From the NCBI GenBank assembly GCA_963995525.1, contig OZ023206.1, forward strand, positions 7,940,919-8,004,918: a stretch of 64,000 bases of DNA, read 5' to 3'. Shown here piece after piece: positions 52,431-63,055 of the stretch. The notes beneath the pieces were generated by a model. That model was not told the origin of the DNA. It saw only the letters and a program-made list of their open reading frames with translations, and made no database searches. This stretch comes from Escarpia spicata. Taxonomy: Eukaryota; Annelida; Polychaeta; Sabellida; Siboglinidae. A program made the translations under genes and the position numbers. The stretch's first letter is position 1. Every line of letters begins with the position of its first letter.

Positions 52431-52672
52431 ACCTCGCACTGGGCATTTGTTGTTTTGATTCAATAAGCGCGATCTCTGCAGATGGCTACCACTCTCTTCA
52501 GCGACATCGACGAACTGTAGATCACAGAGACCAATAACACGAGGTATGTAATGGCCGCCACATCACACCCGTTGACCCGGATGCAGATGTTAATCGCCCT
52601 TGTATGACCGCTGCACACTAGCGCGATGCATTTTGTAACGCGAGCGCGTAAACGGTGTTATTCCGTGTCCTT

Positions 52673-52807
52673 GTCGACTTGTATCACCGGTAAACGAACA
52701 CTGTCGCCAATATAAGTCGACTTGTATCACCGGTAAACGAACACTGGCGCCAATATAAGTCGACTTGTATCACCGGTAAAGGAACACTGTCGCCAATATA
52801 AGTCGAT
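52673..52807. repeat. 43-bp tandem repeat (3.1 copies)
   Basis: The unit begins GTCGACTTGTATCACCGGTA and is exactly 43 bp. Copies differ at single bases (CTGTCGCC or CTGGCGCC, AACG or AAGG), so the array is young. Confidence 0.95.
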
Positions 52808-53515
52808 GCAAAACGTTGTTGAAGACCATACAATATTTTGCTGCATTCGATTAAACTGTTATTCGGGGCAATTGTAGTCGCGGCAATTGATGTAAATAAT
52901 GAAACCTGCGTCGTAACGCATAGTGGTTATACGGTATAATGTAAATATTATTGTGTTTTGATAGTGTCAGTGATGTTTCTAAAGTTTTTTTTTATCAATT
53001 AGGTTTTTATATTACAAGAGACGCTCTGGAGTAGCGTCATTATCCGAAACAATTGATAGACATTTGGAATTATTTAATTATGGATAGGCATCGCAAGAGT
53101 GCGCCGAATTTACATGTTTGTGTAGTCTCGGGATACATGTTGGCAGTGGTACCAGAGGGAATTGTTCAAATTCCTGAAATAGGAACGTTTCTCGGTATGA
53201 ACATGAAATGTATATCTCGCGAGAAAATACAATTAATTACGCGCATTAAGACACCATGATTCGTGACCAAAAAAGCGATAAATGAGTCAAAGTTTCGCGC
53301 TTAAGATTTTTGCGTAGGAAAGTAGCTGGAATGTACACTACGTAAAAAGGACCAAAACGTATTAATTATGATTAAGAGTGGCGCCGTCTGGGGGAGAGTG
53401 GTTCACTCAATTCTATCAAGTAGTGCAACCTCCCGCTAGAAAAGTATATTGCAAATAAATATACGTAAGTCAATAACTCGAAATAACTGTCTTTATCCTT
53501 TGATGAAATCCATCG
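52808..53515. other. No gene recognised
   Basis: Unique sequence; the 68-aa frame at 53053-53259 has no recognised domain. Confidence 0.5.
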
Positions 53516-54242
53516 AAAGGTGGGAGATGACAGACTGATGGTGCAAGGGAGCGAATGGCAACAGAAAGGTGGTAGATGACCGACTGATGGTGCAAGGGAG
53601 CGAATGGCAACAGAAAGGTGGTAGATGACCGACTGATGGTGCAAGGGAGCGAATGGCAACAGAAAGGTGGTAGATGACAGACTGATGGTGCAAGGGAGCG
53701 AATGGCAACAGAAAGGTGGTAGATGACCGACTGATGGTGCAAGGGAGCGAATGGCAACAGAAAGGTGGTAGATGACCGACTGATGGTGCAAGGGAGCGAA
53801 TGGCAACAGAAAGGTGGTAGATGACAGACTGGTGGTGCAAGGGAGCGAATGGCAACAGAAAGGTGGTAGATGACCGACTGATGGTGCAAGGGAGCGAATG
53901 GCAACAGAAAGGTGGTAGATGACAGACTGATGGTGCAAGGGAGCGAATGGCAACAGAAAGGTGGTAGATTACAGACTGATGGTGCAAGGGAGCGAATGGC
54001 AACAGAAAGGTGGTAGATGACAGACTGGTGGTGCAAGGGAGCGAATGGCAACAGAAAGGTGGTAGATGACAGACTGATGGTGCAAGGGAGCGAATGGCAA
54101 CATAAAGGTGGTAGATGACCGACTGATGGTGCAAGGGAGCGAATGGCAACAGAAAGGTGGTAGATGACCGACTGATGGTGCAAGGGAGCAAATGGCAACA
54201 TAAAGTTGGTATATGACCGACTGATGGTGCAAGGGAGCGAAT
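53516..54242. repeat. 49-bp minisatellite, left part (~14.8 copies)
   Basis: The unit begins AAAGGTGGTAGATGACMGAC (M = A or C), and repeats start at 53516, 53565, 53614 and so on, exactly 49 bp apart. Copies are about 95% identical. 49 is not a multiple of three, and the minus strand lacks stops in all frames, so three overlapping minus frames of 193-243 aa exist with a 49-residue superperiod. The array stops at unit position 40-41, where LINE J begins. Confidence 0.97.
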
Positions 54243-56649
54243 TTTAAAATAAAGAATAAGAATAAATTTATTATTATTTGCAAATTTTCAGTTGGATTGT
54301 ACATACATTCACCATAAAAGCCCCAAATCACACAATTCCATAATGTTACAAGTTACAATACGACATAACATTATGTTACAATACTCATAAAACATGTTGT
54401 ACTAAATAAAATAACGCAACACCAAAGATACTGTTAAGTAAATTACACAAAATCGCCCCGTGACGCAACAAACTCAATATGAGGCGCTTTATATTAAAAC
54501 GTGTACATTGCATTACTATCTTTCATTAAAAAATAAGATACTTTAAATATACTAAAATTAAATCATATAGTTTAAATATTAAAATTGACTGTTGAGACAT
54601 ACACTAAAATCATTAAGTGTTATGGCAGTGTACTAAGAACCATGGAATTAATGAGTTTTTGTAGCGATTTGTGTTCGCCGTTGGGACGGGTAACTCATTG
54701 AATGATCTTAGTGTATACGGCACATTTCGAATATTTGGGAGTAGCGTATTCAGTTTGTGGTCACTATGCTTCATTCTAGCGAAATACGTTTTACACAATT
54801 CATTGCGTCTATCATGCAGCGTTGGTAAGTTTACCATCTCCAGAATATCTTCGTACACACAACCAGTAAATATAGTTTTGAGACACCTTTTTTTAATTAT
54901 CTCGATGTTGTCCGATAAATATTTAGGCAAGTTCGTGTGCCATACCGGGCAGGCATATTCAACTACTGGTCTAATCACAGATACATATATTCTAACCAAG
55001 TCATTTTGGTTGATACCAGCACGTTTCAACTGATAGATCATATACACTCTCTTTCTTGCCTTTGATACTATTTCATCTACGTGTGCATTCCAACTTAAAT
55101 CCGATGATATAGTTACGCCGAGAACTTCTGCTTGAGTAACTCTCTCAATATCTGTCCCATTTATATCAATATACGGCAGAGATTCTACAAATGTTCTATC
55201 TTTACCGAAACATATAACCATTTCTTTTGTCTTACTCGTATTGATGCGCACGTCATTATTACTAGACCATCGCTCAATAATGTTGGCAGAATCCTGTATA
55301 ACAGATATCATACTTTGATTGCATATTTCAAATATGGTGCAATCGTCAACATATTTAAACATAGGACACGATGTTTGCAAATCATTGATATGAACCACAA
55401 AGTGTGTTGGTCCTGACAAAGTTCCCTGGGGAACGCCCCCATTAGGGTAGCCTGGCTTTGACACCGAGTCGCCGATTTTTACTCTCTGTTCGCGGTCTAG
55501 TAGAAACGCTGTCATCCATCGGACCAAGTGTGGTGGTACTTCCATTGCAATCAGTTTCTGTATTAGTATATCATGGTTAATTAGATCAAATGCTTTACTG
55601 TAATCGAGAAATAGCACTCTTACAAAATTGCCATTTACATCGGTGGTTTCGTACCATTTGTGAAGCATTCCAACAAGGGCGTCCGTGGTACCAGTCCCTA
55701 ACATACCCCCAAACTGCTTGCCGTCTATTTGTGGTTTAACAAAAACATCGACCCACTTTAGCATTAGAGATTCAAAAACCTTAGCCAGAATTGGTGTAAG
55801 CGATATTGGTCTAATGTCATGTTCAACTGTCACTGGAGGGTGTTTCTTCGACAACGGAATAACGGTTGCTGATTTCCACAATTTTGGCAATACACCTTCC
55901 CTGAGCGAGCTGTTGAATATTGCAGTGACCGGTGCTGCAAGAAGGTGCGAACAGTTTTTCAAAGCCCATGGTGGTATATTGTTCGGACCCGAGGCTTTGT
56001 TCACTTTGACCTTACTAAGTGCCAACTTAGTGTCAGTCACGCTGATGGTGAATTCATCTGGCAGTGGTTCCTTAATGTCAAAGATCGGGTGGGAAGTCTG
56101 CAATCTCGGTAAATCTTCACTCACTGACACGAATAACGCATTCATGGAGTTGACTAAGCTGACTATATCTCCACCAGTAATTTTATTTGCCAGCCCCAGC
56201 ATCTCGTTGCGACTGCCAGATGCTTTTCCCATGAGTGACTTCATGTGCTTCCACCAGTCGCGTGACGATGTTTCCTCAATTGATGCTATTTTAGATTGGT
56301 AGAACTGGTGTCGTAATTTAGGTGCTGTGCGATTCACTAAGTTCCGGAGTTTATTGGCCCGTTCCGTGTCACCTGCCTTGCGAGCACGTTGCCTCTGTCT
56401 AATGAGGTGTCGGAATCCATCTGTGACCCACGGTTTGTCTGTATTGTGACGTGACACAGTCTTGTACGGACAGCACGTATCCAGTAAATGGTCCATGGTT
56501 TCTTGGAATAGATTGAACTGTTCCTCGCACGTAGGCAATGTGTACATAAACTCCCATCTGGTCTGTGACAGAGCCGAAGTGAACAATGCTCGTTCGTTGT
56601 TACCCATGCGCCTGGTAACTGTGTACTGGACCATACCCGTGTCAAGTGT
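54243..56649 (-). mobile_element. LINE family J, 5'-truncated, RT frame open
   Basis: A 2.4-kb minus-strand non-LTR element inserted inside the 49-bp minisatellite. It lacks the endonuclease and starts in the EN-RT linker. The RT and its C-terminus run without a stop to 54613, followed by a ~360-bp 3' UTR and an A/T-rich tail (plus strand TTTTAAAATAAAGAATAAG). The tandem unit continues in exact phase across the element, with at most one shared base (T) at the ends, so no target-site duplication is seen. A 3'-UTR-only relative lies at 43.9-44.3 kb. Confidence 0.93.
54613..56643 (-). CDS. LINE J reverse transcriptase (5'-incomplete ORF2, no stops)
   Basis: About 676 residues remain open. In order: the EN-RT linker with basic RQRQRARKAGD and WWKHMKSLMGK, the RT fingers KVNKASGPNNIPPWALK, IRPISLTPILAKVFE, palm A LDYSKAFDLINHD, palm B GGVPQGTLSGP, and the catalytic box KYVDDCTIFE. 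The thumb and C-terminal region follow (RPVVEYACPVWH), and the protein ends near VHCHNT at 54613. The catalytic aspartates are present. The enzyme would copy LINE RNA at a nicked target, but this copy has lost the endonuclease and its start. The open frame extends upstream to 57162 only because the flanking minisatellite has no stops; the first ~170 residues of that frame are not LINE sequence. Confidence 0.9.
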   Translation of the reverse strand, partial: DTGMVQYTVTRRMGNNERALFTSALSQTRWEFMYTLPTCEEQFNLFQETMDHLLDTCCPYKTVSRHNTDKPWVTDGFRHLIRQRQRARKAGDTERANKLRNLVNRTAPKLRHQFYQSKIASIEETSSRDWWKHMKSLMGKASGSRNEMLGLANKITGGDIVSLVNSMNALFVSVSEDLPRLQTSHPIFDIKEPLPDEFTISVTDTKLALSKVKVNKASGPNNIPPWALKNCSHLLAAPVTAIFNSSLREGVLPKLWKSATVIPLSKKHPPVTVEHDIRPISLTPILAKVFESLMLKWVDVFVKPQIDGKQFGGMLGTGTTDALVGMLHKWYETTDVNGNFVRVLFLDYSKAFDLINHDILIQKLIAMEVPPHLVRWMTAFLLDREQRVKIGDSVSKPGYPNGGVPQGTLSGPTHFVVHINDLQTSCPMFKYVDDCTIFEICNQSMISVIQDSANIIERWSSNNDVRINTSKTKEMVICFGKDRTFVESLPYIDINGTDIERVTQAEVLGVTISSDLSWNAHVDEIVSKARKRVYMIYQLKRAGINQNDLVRIYVSVIRPVVEYACPVWHTNLPKYLSDNIEIIKKRCLKTIFTGCVYEDILEMVNLPTLHDRRNELCKTYFARMKHSDHKLNTLLPNIRNVPYTLRSFNELPVPTANTNRYKNSLIPWFLVHCHNT

Positions 56650-57015
56650 TGGCAACAGAAAGGTGGTAGATGACAGACTGATGGTGCAAGGGAGCGAATG
56701 GCAACAGAAAGGTGGTAGATGACAGACTGATGGTGCAAGGGAGCGAATGGCAGCAGAAAGGTGGTAGATGACAGACTGATAGTGCAAGGGAACGAATGGC
56801 AACAGAAAGGTGGTAGATGACAGACTGATGGTGCAAGGGAGCGAATGGCAACAGAAAGGTGGTAGATGACAGACTGATGGTGCAAGGGAGCGAATGGCAA
56901 CAGAAAGGTGGTAGATGACCGACTGATGGTGCAAGGGAGCGAATGGCAACAGAAAGGTGGTAGATGACAGACTGATTGTGCAAGGGAGCGAATGGCAACA
57001 GAAAGGTGACATATG
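56650..57015. repeat. 49-bp minisatellite, right part (~7.4 copies)
   Basis: Same unit as at 53.5-54.2 kb, resuming at unit position 41 (TGGCAACAG) directly after LINE J; repeats start at 56659, 56708 and onward to 57002. The array ends at about 57015 in a degenerate unit. Confidence 0.97.
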
Positions 57016-58185
57016 ACATCGGCGCCTCGGAGGAGATGCACTTAGAATGATCAAAAGTCGGTGTGTTAGTTTAATAGATGTGTTAGTCGTGTGCGTGTTC
57101 ATGGCTTGTTTACTAAAGACAGTTTGCATAAGAACTTTATAATAAACAGTCGTTGCATACACTTATCATATGAACATGCTAAAAACCAAAAACTTTTATG
57201 AACATCCTACGGCATTCGAAGAACATGATTTACTAACAATTCTTCCTAATTATCTTGACTCGCGAGAGAACATCTGAAAATGTCTTTACGAGTTAAATTG
57301 CCGCAACACTTTGAAGAGCGATGTTTGAACGAGTATCCTCGAATGGGTGTTTCATCGTCGTCAATCGTTCACAGGAAGCTCGTCAGGGAACTGATTTAGG
57401 CTCACAAGGACATCTCCGGAGACGCGTGAGTTCCGACGTCAACTCGTCTCCAAAAACGGGTCCGGACAAACGTCATCACCACAGAGTGAAGACGCGTAAG
57501 TTATTTCCGCGCCGCAGCCGCGATTGCAGGAAGCCGTTATTTGCTGAGTTTCCACGCTGGATAGCAGTTATCATTCAACGGACTCCGCCATCCAATATCG
57601 GCAACCTCGTGTCACCTTTGAGCGAAAATGCACTCTGATTTGTTCTGTTCGCTGTAAATAGAGGCGCACGACAAAGCGAAAGAAACCGGCGTCGTCGATA
57701 CGACAATACTGGCGGAGCGTCAACAACAAAGGCAACACGGTGTCCATTATGGAAGGTCGATAGAGCCGCGCCTTCAGACGCCTCGCGTGCATCTACGCAG
57801 ACCTTCTCGTGTCGGGATGTAATTGTCCTCGTGTGATAAACCTTTCGTCACCGCAGTGAGCGTAGCCAAATTAATTAGCGGATTTTTGCATAAACTTTCG
57901 CAAGTGTAATTTAATGTTAAAGTCGCCACGCGCGTCTACAAAATGTGTTAGCACACACGTACTATAACGCTACACGAAACACGCTCTGCGCATTTTATAT
58001 AGCTATCAATTACCTGTTTACATATGATATCAAATATTTGTATAATGTCTGTAGCAGCTTTGTATGTAGACAGTACCGGCCTGTTATTATGCTGAATACT
58101 AAATTATGTCATACTCAGTAAAAGCATTAATTGTCTGCGTGCTAGAAAATGTATACGTGGATATACCACGTAGTTTTCTTCTTGT
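57016..58185. other. No gene recognised
   Basis: Unique DNA, CG-richer at 57.3-57.8 kb. Overlapping frames at 57321-57638 (plus) and 57571-57792 (minus) lack recognised domains. Confidence 0.45.
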
Positions 58186-58662
58186 TCTTGTTATTATTAT
58201 TATTATTATTGTTGTTGTTGTTGTTATTATTATTGTTATTATAATTATTAGTATTGTTGTCATTATTATTGTTATTATAATTATTAGTATTGTTGTCATT
58301 ATTATTATTGTTATTACAATTATTAGTATTGTTGTTATTATAATTACTGTTATTATAATTATTAGTATTGTTGCTATTATTATTATTATTGTTGTTATAA
58401 TTATTAGTATTGTTGTCATTATTATTATTATTATTATTATTGTTACTATAATTATTAGTATTGTTGTCATTATAATTATTGTTATTATAATTATTAGTAT
58501 TGTTGTTATTATAATTATTGTTATTATAATTATTAGTATTGTTGTTATTATTGTTATTATAATTATTAGTATTGTTATTATTATTATTATTATTATTGTT
58601 ATTATAATTATTAGTATTGTTGTCATTATTAGTATTGTTGTTGTTGTTATTATTATTATAAA
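58186..58662. repeat. ATT/GTT trinucleotide-based array with AATTATTAGTATTGTTGT unit
   Basis: The marker AATTATTAGTATTGTTGT recurs about ten times at intervals of 33-51 bp, mostly in steps of three, separated by variable ATT/GTT runs. All frames spell Ile/Val/Ser or Asn/Thr runs; no protein is implied. Confidence 0.93.
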
Positions 58663-59431
58663 ATGTTGCAATATAAACTATATCACAGTGAGGAAACACG
58701 AAGCAGAATTCCATTCTAAGACATAGTATATATTGCAATATTTAATAATAATAATAATATTGGAATTCAATCAACTAACAATCTTAGAATTAAATACTTA
58801 CTCACTATGCGGTCGACGCATAGCAATAAATTTGGTCACCACGACTCACAGATTTTGTTGAAGTTCCAAAAAATGATCACACAAGCTGAAAGAATAGAAC
58901 TCGGCGTTTTACATAAAACCGACGATCATTCGTGGTTCAGTAGTTCAATTCGTATTTAGGTTCGCACTTCCTCGAAGCCTATAGTTACTCCGTCCAACAG
59001 CGGATATCGGCACGACCTTGTTGCTCAGTTTGCCGTTAATTAATACGCACTCGGAGAAGAGATATTTCCAGCTAGATATAGGGCCAGTGTTCAGACCATA
59101 TCACACACTTAGCGTATAGCTTGTAAGTTTAGGTTTTTCTCATGTTTCTTGGTCTTCAACAATATCACGCCTGATTGATTTTCCATCAGCAGGTGTGTTG
59201 ACTCATTCCAAAACGTCAAAGGTTAGTTTTTATACAGCGCAGTATCCAGTCCTCAGGACTAGTCAAAGCGCATTACACTTTACTCCCTGGCAGACCTGTT
59301 CAATCGAACACCATCTCGACTTCTCTGGTAAGCATCCAGCTATGCTGCAACTAATTAAGACTATTCGTACACAAATATTTACCACTGTCTATAGCTAAGT
59401 ACTCATTCATACAGCTGAGTGAACTGGAGCA
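58663..59431. other. No gene recognised
   Basis: Unique sequence with a short ATA/AAT run near 58745; no coding evidence. Confidence 0.5.
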
Positions 59432-59475
59432 ACGTAAGTAGTATTATAGAGTTTTTGCTATAATACTACTAACGT
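59432..59475. repeat. 18-bp near-perfect hairpin
   Basis: ACGTAAGTAGTATTATAG, an 8-base loop, then CTATAATACTACTAACGT (one mismatch). It borders the SINE-like unit on its 3' side. Confidence 0.9.
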
Positions 59476-59590
59476 AGAGTAAACGAACTTGCCCAAGGTT
59501 CGAAGCCGCAGCACAGGAATGGAAACCGGGTTCTCTCTGTCAAAACTCTAGCCACTGCACACTGCGCTTCAGTAACGTACACTTACTGTA
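59476..59590 (-). mobile_element. Possible tRNA-derived SINE, MIR/V-SINE-like
   Basis: Minus strand: AGTGGCTAGAGTTTTGAC resembles an A-box region, GGCTTCGAACC a B-box, and CTTGGGCAAGTTCGTTTAC resembles the conserved core found after the tRNA part in MIR- and V-SINE-type elements. The three parts are in the expected order, but spacing and exact matches are loose. Confidence 0.35.
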
Positions 59591-59728
59591 AAATTACTAG
59601 TGTTTTACTGTTTATCTGTTCTTAGATATATGTAAAACTTAAGCATGTCTTTTGTGAAATAAAGTCTAAAACCGTAGTAGAAGTAGCGTATTCACTAATG
59701 GATGGTATTCTATACGTATTTACGTATA

Positions 59729-59925
59729 CAGTGGAACGTACCTTTTTGGTTCCGTCGGTAATATAGCCACCTCGCAATTAAAATCACGCTATGATAGGCC
59801 CAGTGTATTTATGTAAGAGTAAGGAATGGGAAAACAAATTCGCTAATACGGTCACTTTGCCATTCAGGTCATTTTGCCAAGTTCCCAGGTTGACCAGGTT
59901 GACCTTATTTAATGAGGTTCCATCG
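59729..59925. mobile_element. MITE 1, TA-flanked, Tigger/pogo-like ends
   Basis: The left end CAGTGGAAC follows a TA; the right end GAGGTTCCATCG precedes a TA, so the ends are inverted (GGAACCTC type) and fit the pogo/Tigger pattern. The interior aligns with 62868-63055 (GTAATAnAGCCACnnCGCAATTAA, AAnGAATGGGA, CGCCATTCAGGTCATTTTGCC). No coding capacity. Confidence 0.65.
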
Positions 59926-61793
59926 TATGTTTGATATACGTATCTCAGCAATCCATTTGACCGGTCTATTATGGTATGGAACTAACAATACGTATTGCGA
60001 AAAACTTATAGCAGAAACTATTAAATATGTGGTTTATTGTAGGACACTCTACAACACAATTACATGTAGTGACTAATCAAAGTCAATTGGGCAGTCTATA
60101 TATCTTGCACCAAAGGCAATCTGATCAGTAGTTTTAAAAGCTTGGGATAGCGTGACATCTTATCAGCACACTTTTTTCCTAAATGGCAATGGCTGGATTA
60201 GCGAATCGTTCTGATTAGTGAAACATCCCACTATCTCTCACGCTAAACTATCGGTAATACAATTATGCCATTTCTACAGCGTTATTGCTATATTGATATC
60301 CGGCAACTGACGGGACCTTGGACAAAGAACAAAGTCAACGAACAGTGTAAATGCGATATAAATGCAAATAATGTAAGTTTGTTGTATGACAAGGGAATGA
60401 GACACACCAACAAAATCAACCGGCGAAATATTTGACTATTTAGTTGTCTGCCTTTAATTGCAGTAAATTTGCCCCAAATCGTGTATTTTCGAAATTGTTA
60501 TGGGATGAAACATTAAACGAGAATACTGTGCTTTACAGTATGTGCAATGAGTTCGTTGTATTGCAAACATTGTTGCTATATCGGCAAGATACAAAGCGTG
60601 ACGTACTGGGTGCTTGGCTATCTACCTTATTCCCGGTTAGTGTTGTCGCCTCGTGTTGCCATTTTGTCGGTCATTGTCAATCAAGTCGCCGTTTGAAGGT
60701 TCGACTTGTTGACGGGTTAGTCGACAAACGCGCGTAACACGAGATTTCTGTCAGCGTTGGCGTCTTTGTAGGAAACGTTATTAAATTAGTTTGTGTTTAC
60801 TTGCTATCCTGTTGTGCGGCTTTCTGATGTGTGCTGATATCCAATGTCACACCGTAGAGTCAACATACAAACGTGCAAGTCACGAGTAGACCCAGACCGT
60901 TGTCACTAGAGTTTCTGTGTTCACTGCCATTTTGGTGTGAAGAAATTCACTCGCCAACGACAAACCAGAGATATAGACCTACAGCTGACTTCAGTTTAGG
61001 CTACCTGTTTTATCACAACTATTCTGTAATGTCTTACAACAATCCAATATTCGGGAAGCTTTAGGTTATCGGAGTACGTAGAAATTAGTTCCTAACCCTT
61101 TATTGGATGAATTATTTCAACTTTTGCAAATAAAAGATTTCTTCACCACCTATGTTATGATGTATCCAACAGACCATATACATACAAATATATGAAATCA
61201 ATATTTATGTAATTTGATATGCAGCACTGATTTTGCGTTGATTGTAGTTTCTTTTAATAGACCAAGCAAAAAGTATAAAACTGATATGTTGCGTCGGGCA
61301 ACAACGTCCAGTAAAGGGGTAATATTGGTAGACTGGAATCTAGAGACGAATGGTTGAAGCCAGTAATGTTCGAACTCAGTGGCCGATATGAGTGATGCGT
61401 GAATGAGTCTTACAACTATTTGATGACGTTGATTTAGTCTGCAAGTTTTGCTAATGTGCGTCTAATTGAAATGCCATTGTTAGGAGTACCAACTGGACCA
61501 AACTCACAATACACGAGCTCATCGATATTCAAAAATAACATTATCTGGGCTTAATTTGTCCACAAGAGTCTATCTAAATATGAGCTATGACTGGACGGTG
61601 TTTGGGTTGGTATACAGAAAGAAGACGTGATTTGTGAACATAACGACGTCGTAGGAGTTGGATGTTTGCTCTCTCTGTTGCTTTTATTTCGGCGGCTGGT
61701 GTAGGCAGTTAGAGTGTATTTGATCATGAAGTCAATACTCAACAGTGGAGTGGAATTGAAATGTTTTATTGCACGTAATATCGCAGGCCAACA
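59926..61793. other. No gene recognised
   Basis: Unique sequence; the 97-aa plus frame 60444-60737 and the 85-aa minus frame 61551-61808 have no recognised domain. Confidence 0.45.
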
Positions 61794-62001
61794 GATTTGG
61801 CCAGTCATTTTCTTGCCACCTATCTAAAGATTATCAACGAGCCAGAACAGTCGCCCCACAAATGATAGGAAATACACATACAATTATATTTGTATGTATA
61901 GAACATGTGCTATAAAACAAAATATATATGTATATATATATATGTACATTGTTATATTGCACATGTTCTATACATATAAATATAATTGTGTATATAGTTG
62001 C

Positions 62002-62065
<64 letters not shown>

Positions 62066-62066
62066 T

Positions 62067-62108
<42 letters not shown>

Positions 62109-62278
62109 TACATTGTTATATATGCATATATATATATATATATATATATGTACATTGTTATATTGCACATGTTCTATACATACAAATATAATTGTATACT
62201 TCCTATCATTTGTGGGGCGACTGTTCTGGCTCGTTGATAATCTTTAGATAGGTGGCAAGAAAATGACTGGCCAAATCC
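61794..62278. repeat. Near-perfect AT-cored palindrome IR5 (~118-bp arms)
   Basis: Left arm 61794-61911 and right arm 62161-62278 are reverse complements with only a few differences over 118 bp (start GATTTGGCCAGTCATTTTC, then CTATCTAAAGATTATCAACG, CGCCCCACAAATGATAGGAA). The centre is about 250 bp of AT/GTAT repeat. A third copy of the inner arm end (TTGCACATGTTCTATACATA) lies at 61956-61975, so the left side can also fold on itself. Outside the arms the symmetry stops abruptly. Confidence 0.95.
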
Positions 62279-62867
62279 GTATGTGCATATACAGATCTTT
62301 CACACAAACACTCGAGTCATTTCGTACGCATGTTGAGATACATTGGGCTTACAGCAAACGAAATAATATGTTCTGAGCATCCGTTCGACCCAGTGGCGTC
62401 CGTTAGCCATGCCTTGTTTCTCTCTGGTCTTGTTGAGCGACTGTCAACAAATGACGACATGTAGACATATGCTTCCTGCCAACACCATCTCGTGCGGGTT
62501 GACTCGCTCGGTGCATTGGACATGTTCCTTTTAGAACGAAAGCATGTTTATATCACGCGGGATAACAGTTTACAAAATAAGAGGATGCAGGGAGAGGGCT
62601 GTCTCAGTTTAGTCGGGGAGCTAGGGGTATAACAACCACGAGTGTGCCACGTGTCGCGCGCGATGCGGAGTATAATTCACTCACAAGTTGTAACCGTTGA
62701 CGTAAGACAGACTGTGATGGAACTACTTGCTTGAGTTGAAAATGTATGTGAATAATAGCATACGGTCGCGAGCAAGAAAACCACCGCTGTTTTAGGGCAT
62801 CATGCATTGTTAAATACTAAAAATATTGTTCTGTGATATTTAAAACTACACGAATAGTGTTTATTGT
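62279..62867. other. No gene recognised
   Basis: Unique sequence; minus frames of 67-68 aa lack recognised domains. Confidence 0.45.
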
Positions 62868-63055
62868 ATGTTCTGCCTCGCTTTACTATCACCTCTGTAA
62901 TACAGCCACACCGCAATTAAGGTCGCCCTAGAACAGTCCAAAATTGTGTTCATATACAGTAAAGAATGGGACATTAGTTCCACTAATAGGGTCACCTCGC
63001 CATTCAGGTCATTTTGCCCAGTCTCGACACTGACCTTAATAGCGAGGTTCCGCTG
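62868..63055. mobile_element. MITE 2, relative of MITE 1
   Basis: Same orientation and internal words as the copy at 59729-59925, about 75% identical by eye. The right end TAGCGAGGTTCCGCTG followed by TA is the better-preserved terminus; the left end (TGTTCTGCCTCGCTTTA) is degraded. Confidence 0.65.

Noticed and set aside
53372..54331. Four overlapping minus frames of 120-243 aa as a repeat-protein gene
   Set aside because: All are frames of one stop-free 49-bp minisatellite that rotate into each other; no start context or unique domain.
54671..56302. Plus-strand frames of 94-205 aa within LINE J
   Set aside because: Antisense shadows of the RT frame, which carries the recognisable motifs.
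53380..57045. Possible similarity between the outer flanks of the 49-bp arrays (GGCGCC and nearby words)
   Set aside because: Short, gapped and in doubtful orientation; below what chance would give.
58099..58738. Ile- or Asn-rich frames near 200 aa on both strands
   Set aside because: They come from the ATT/GTT array and appear in every frame.
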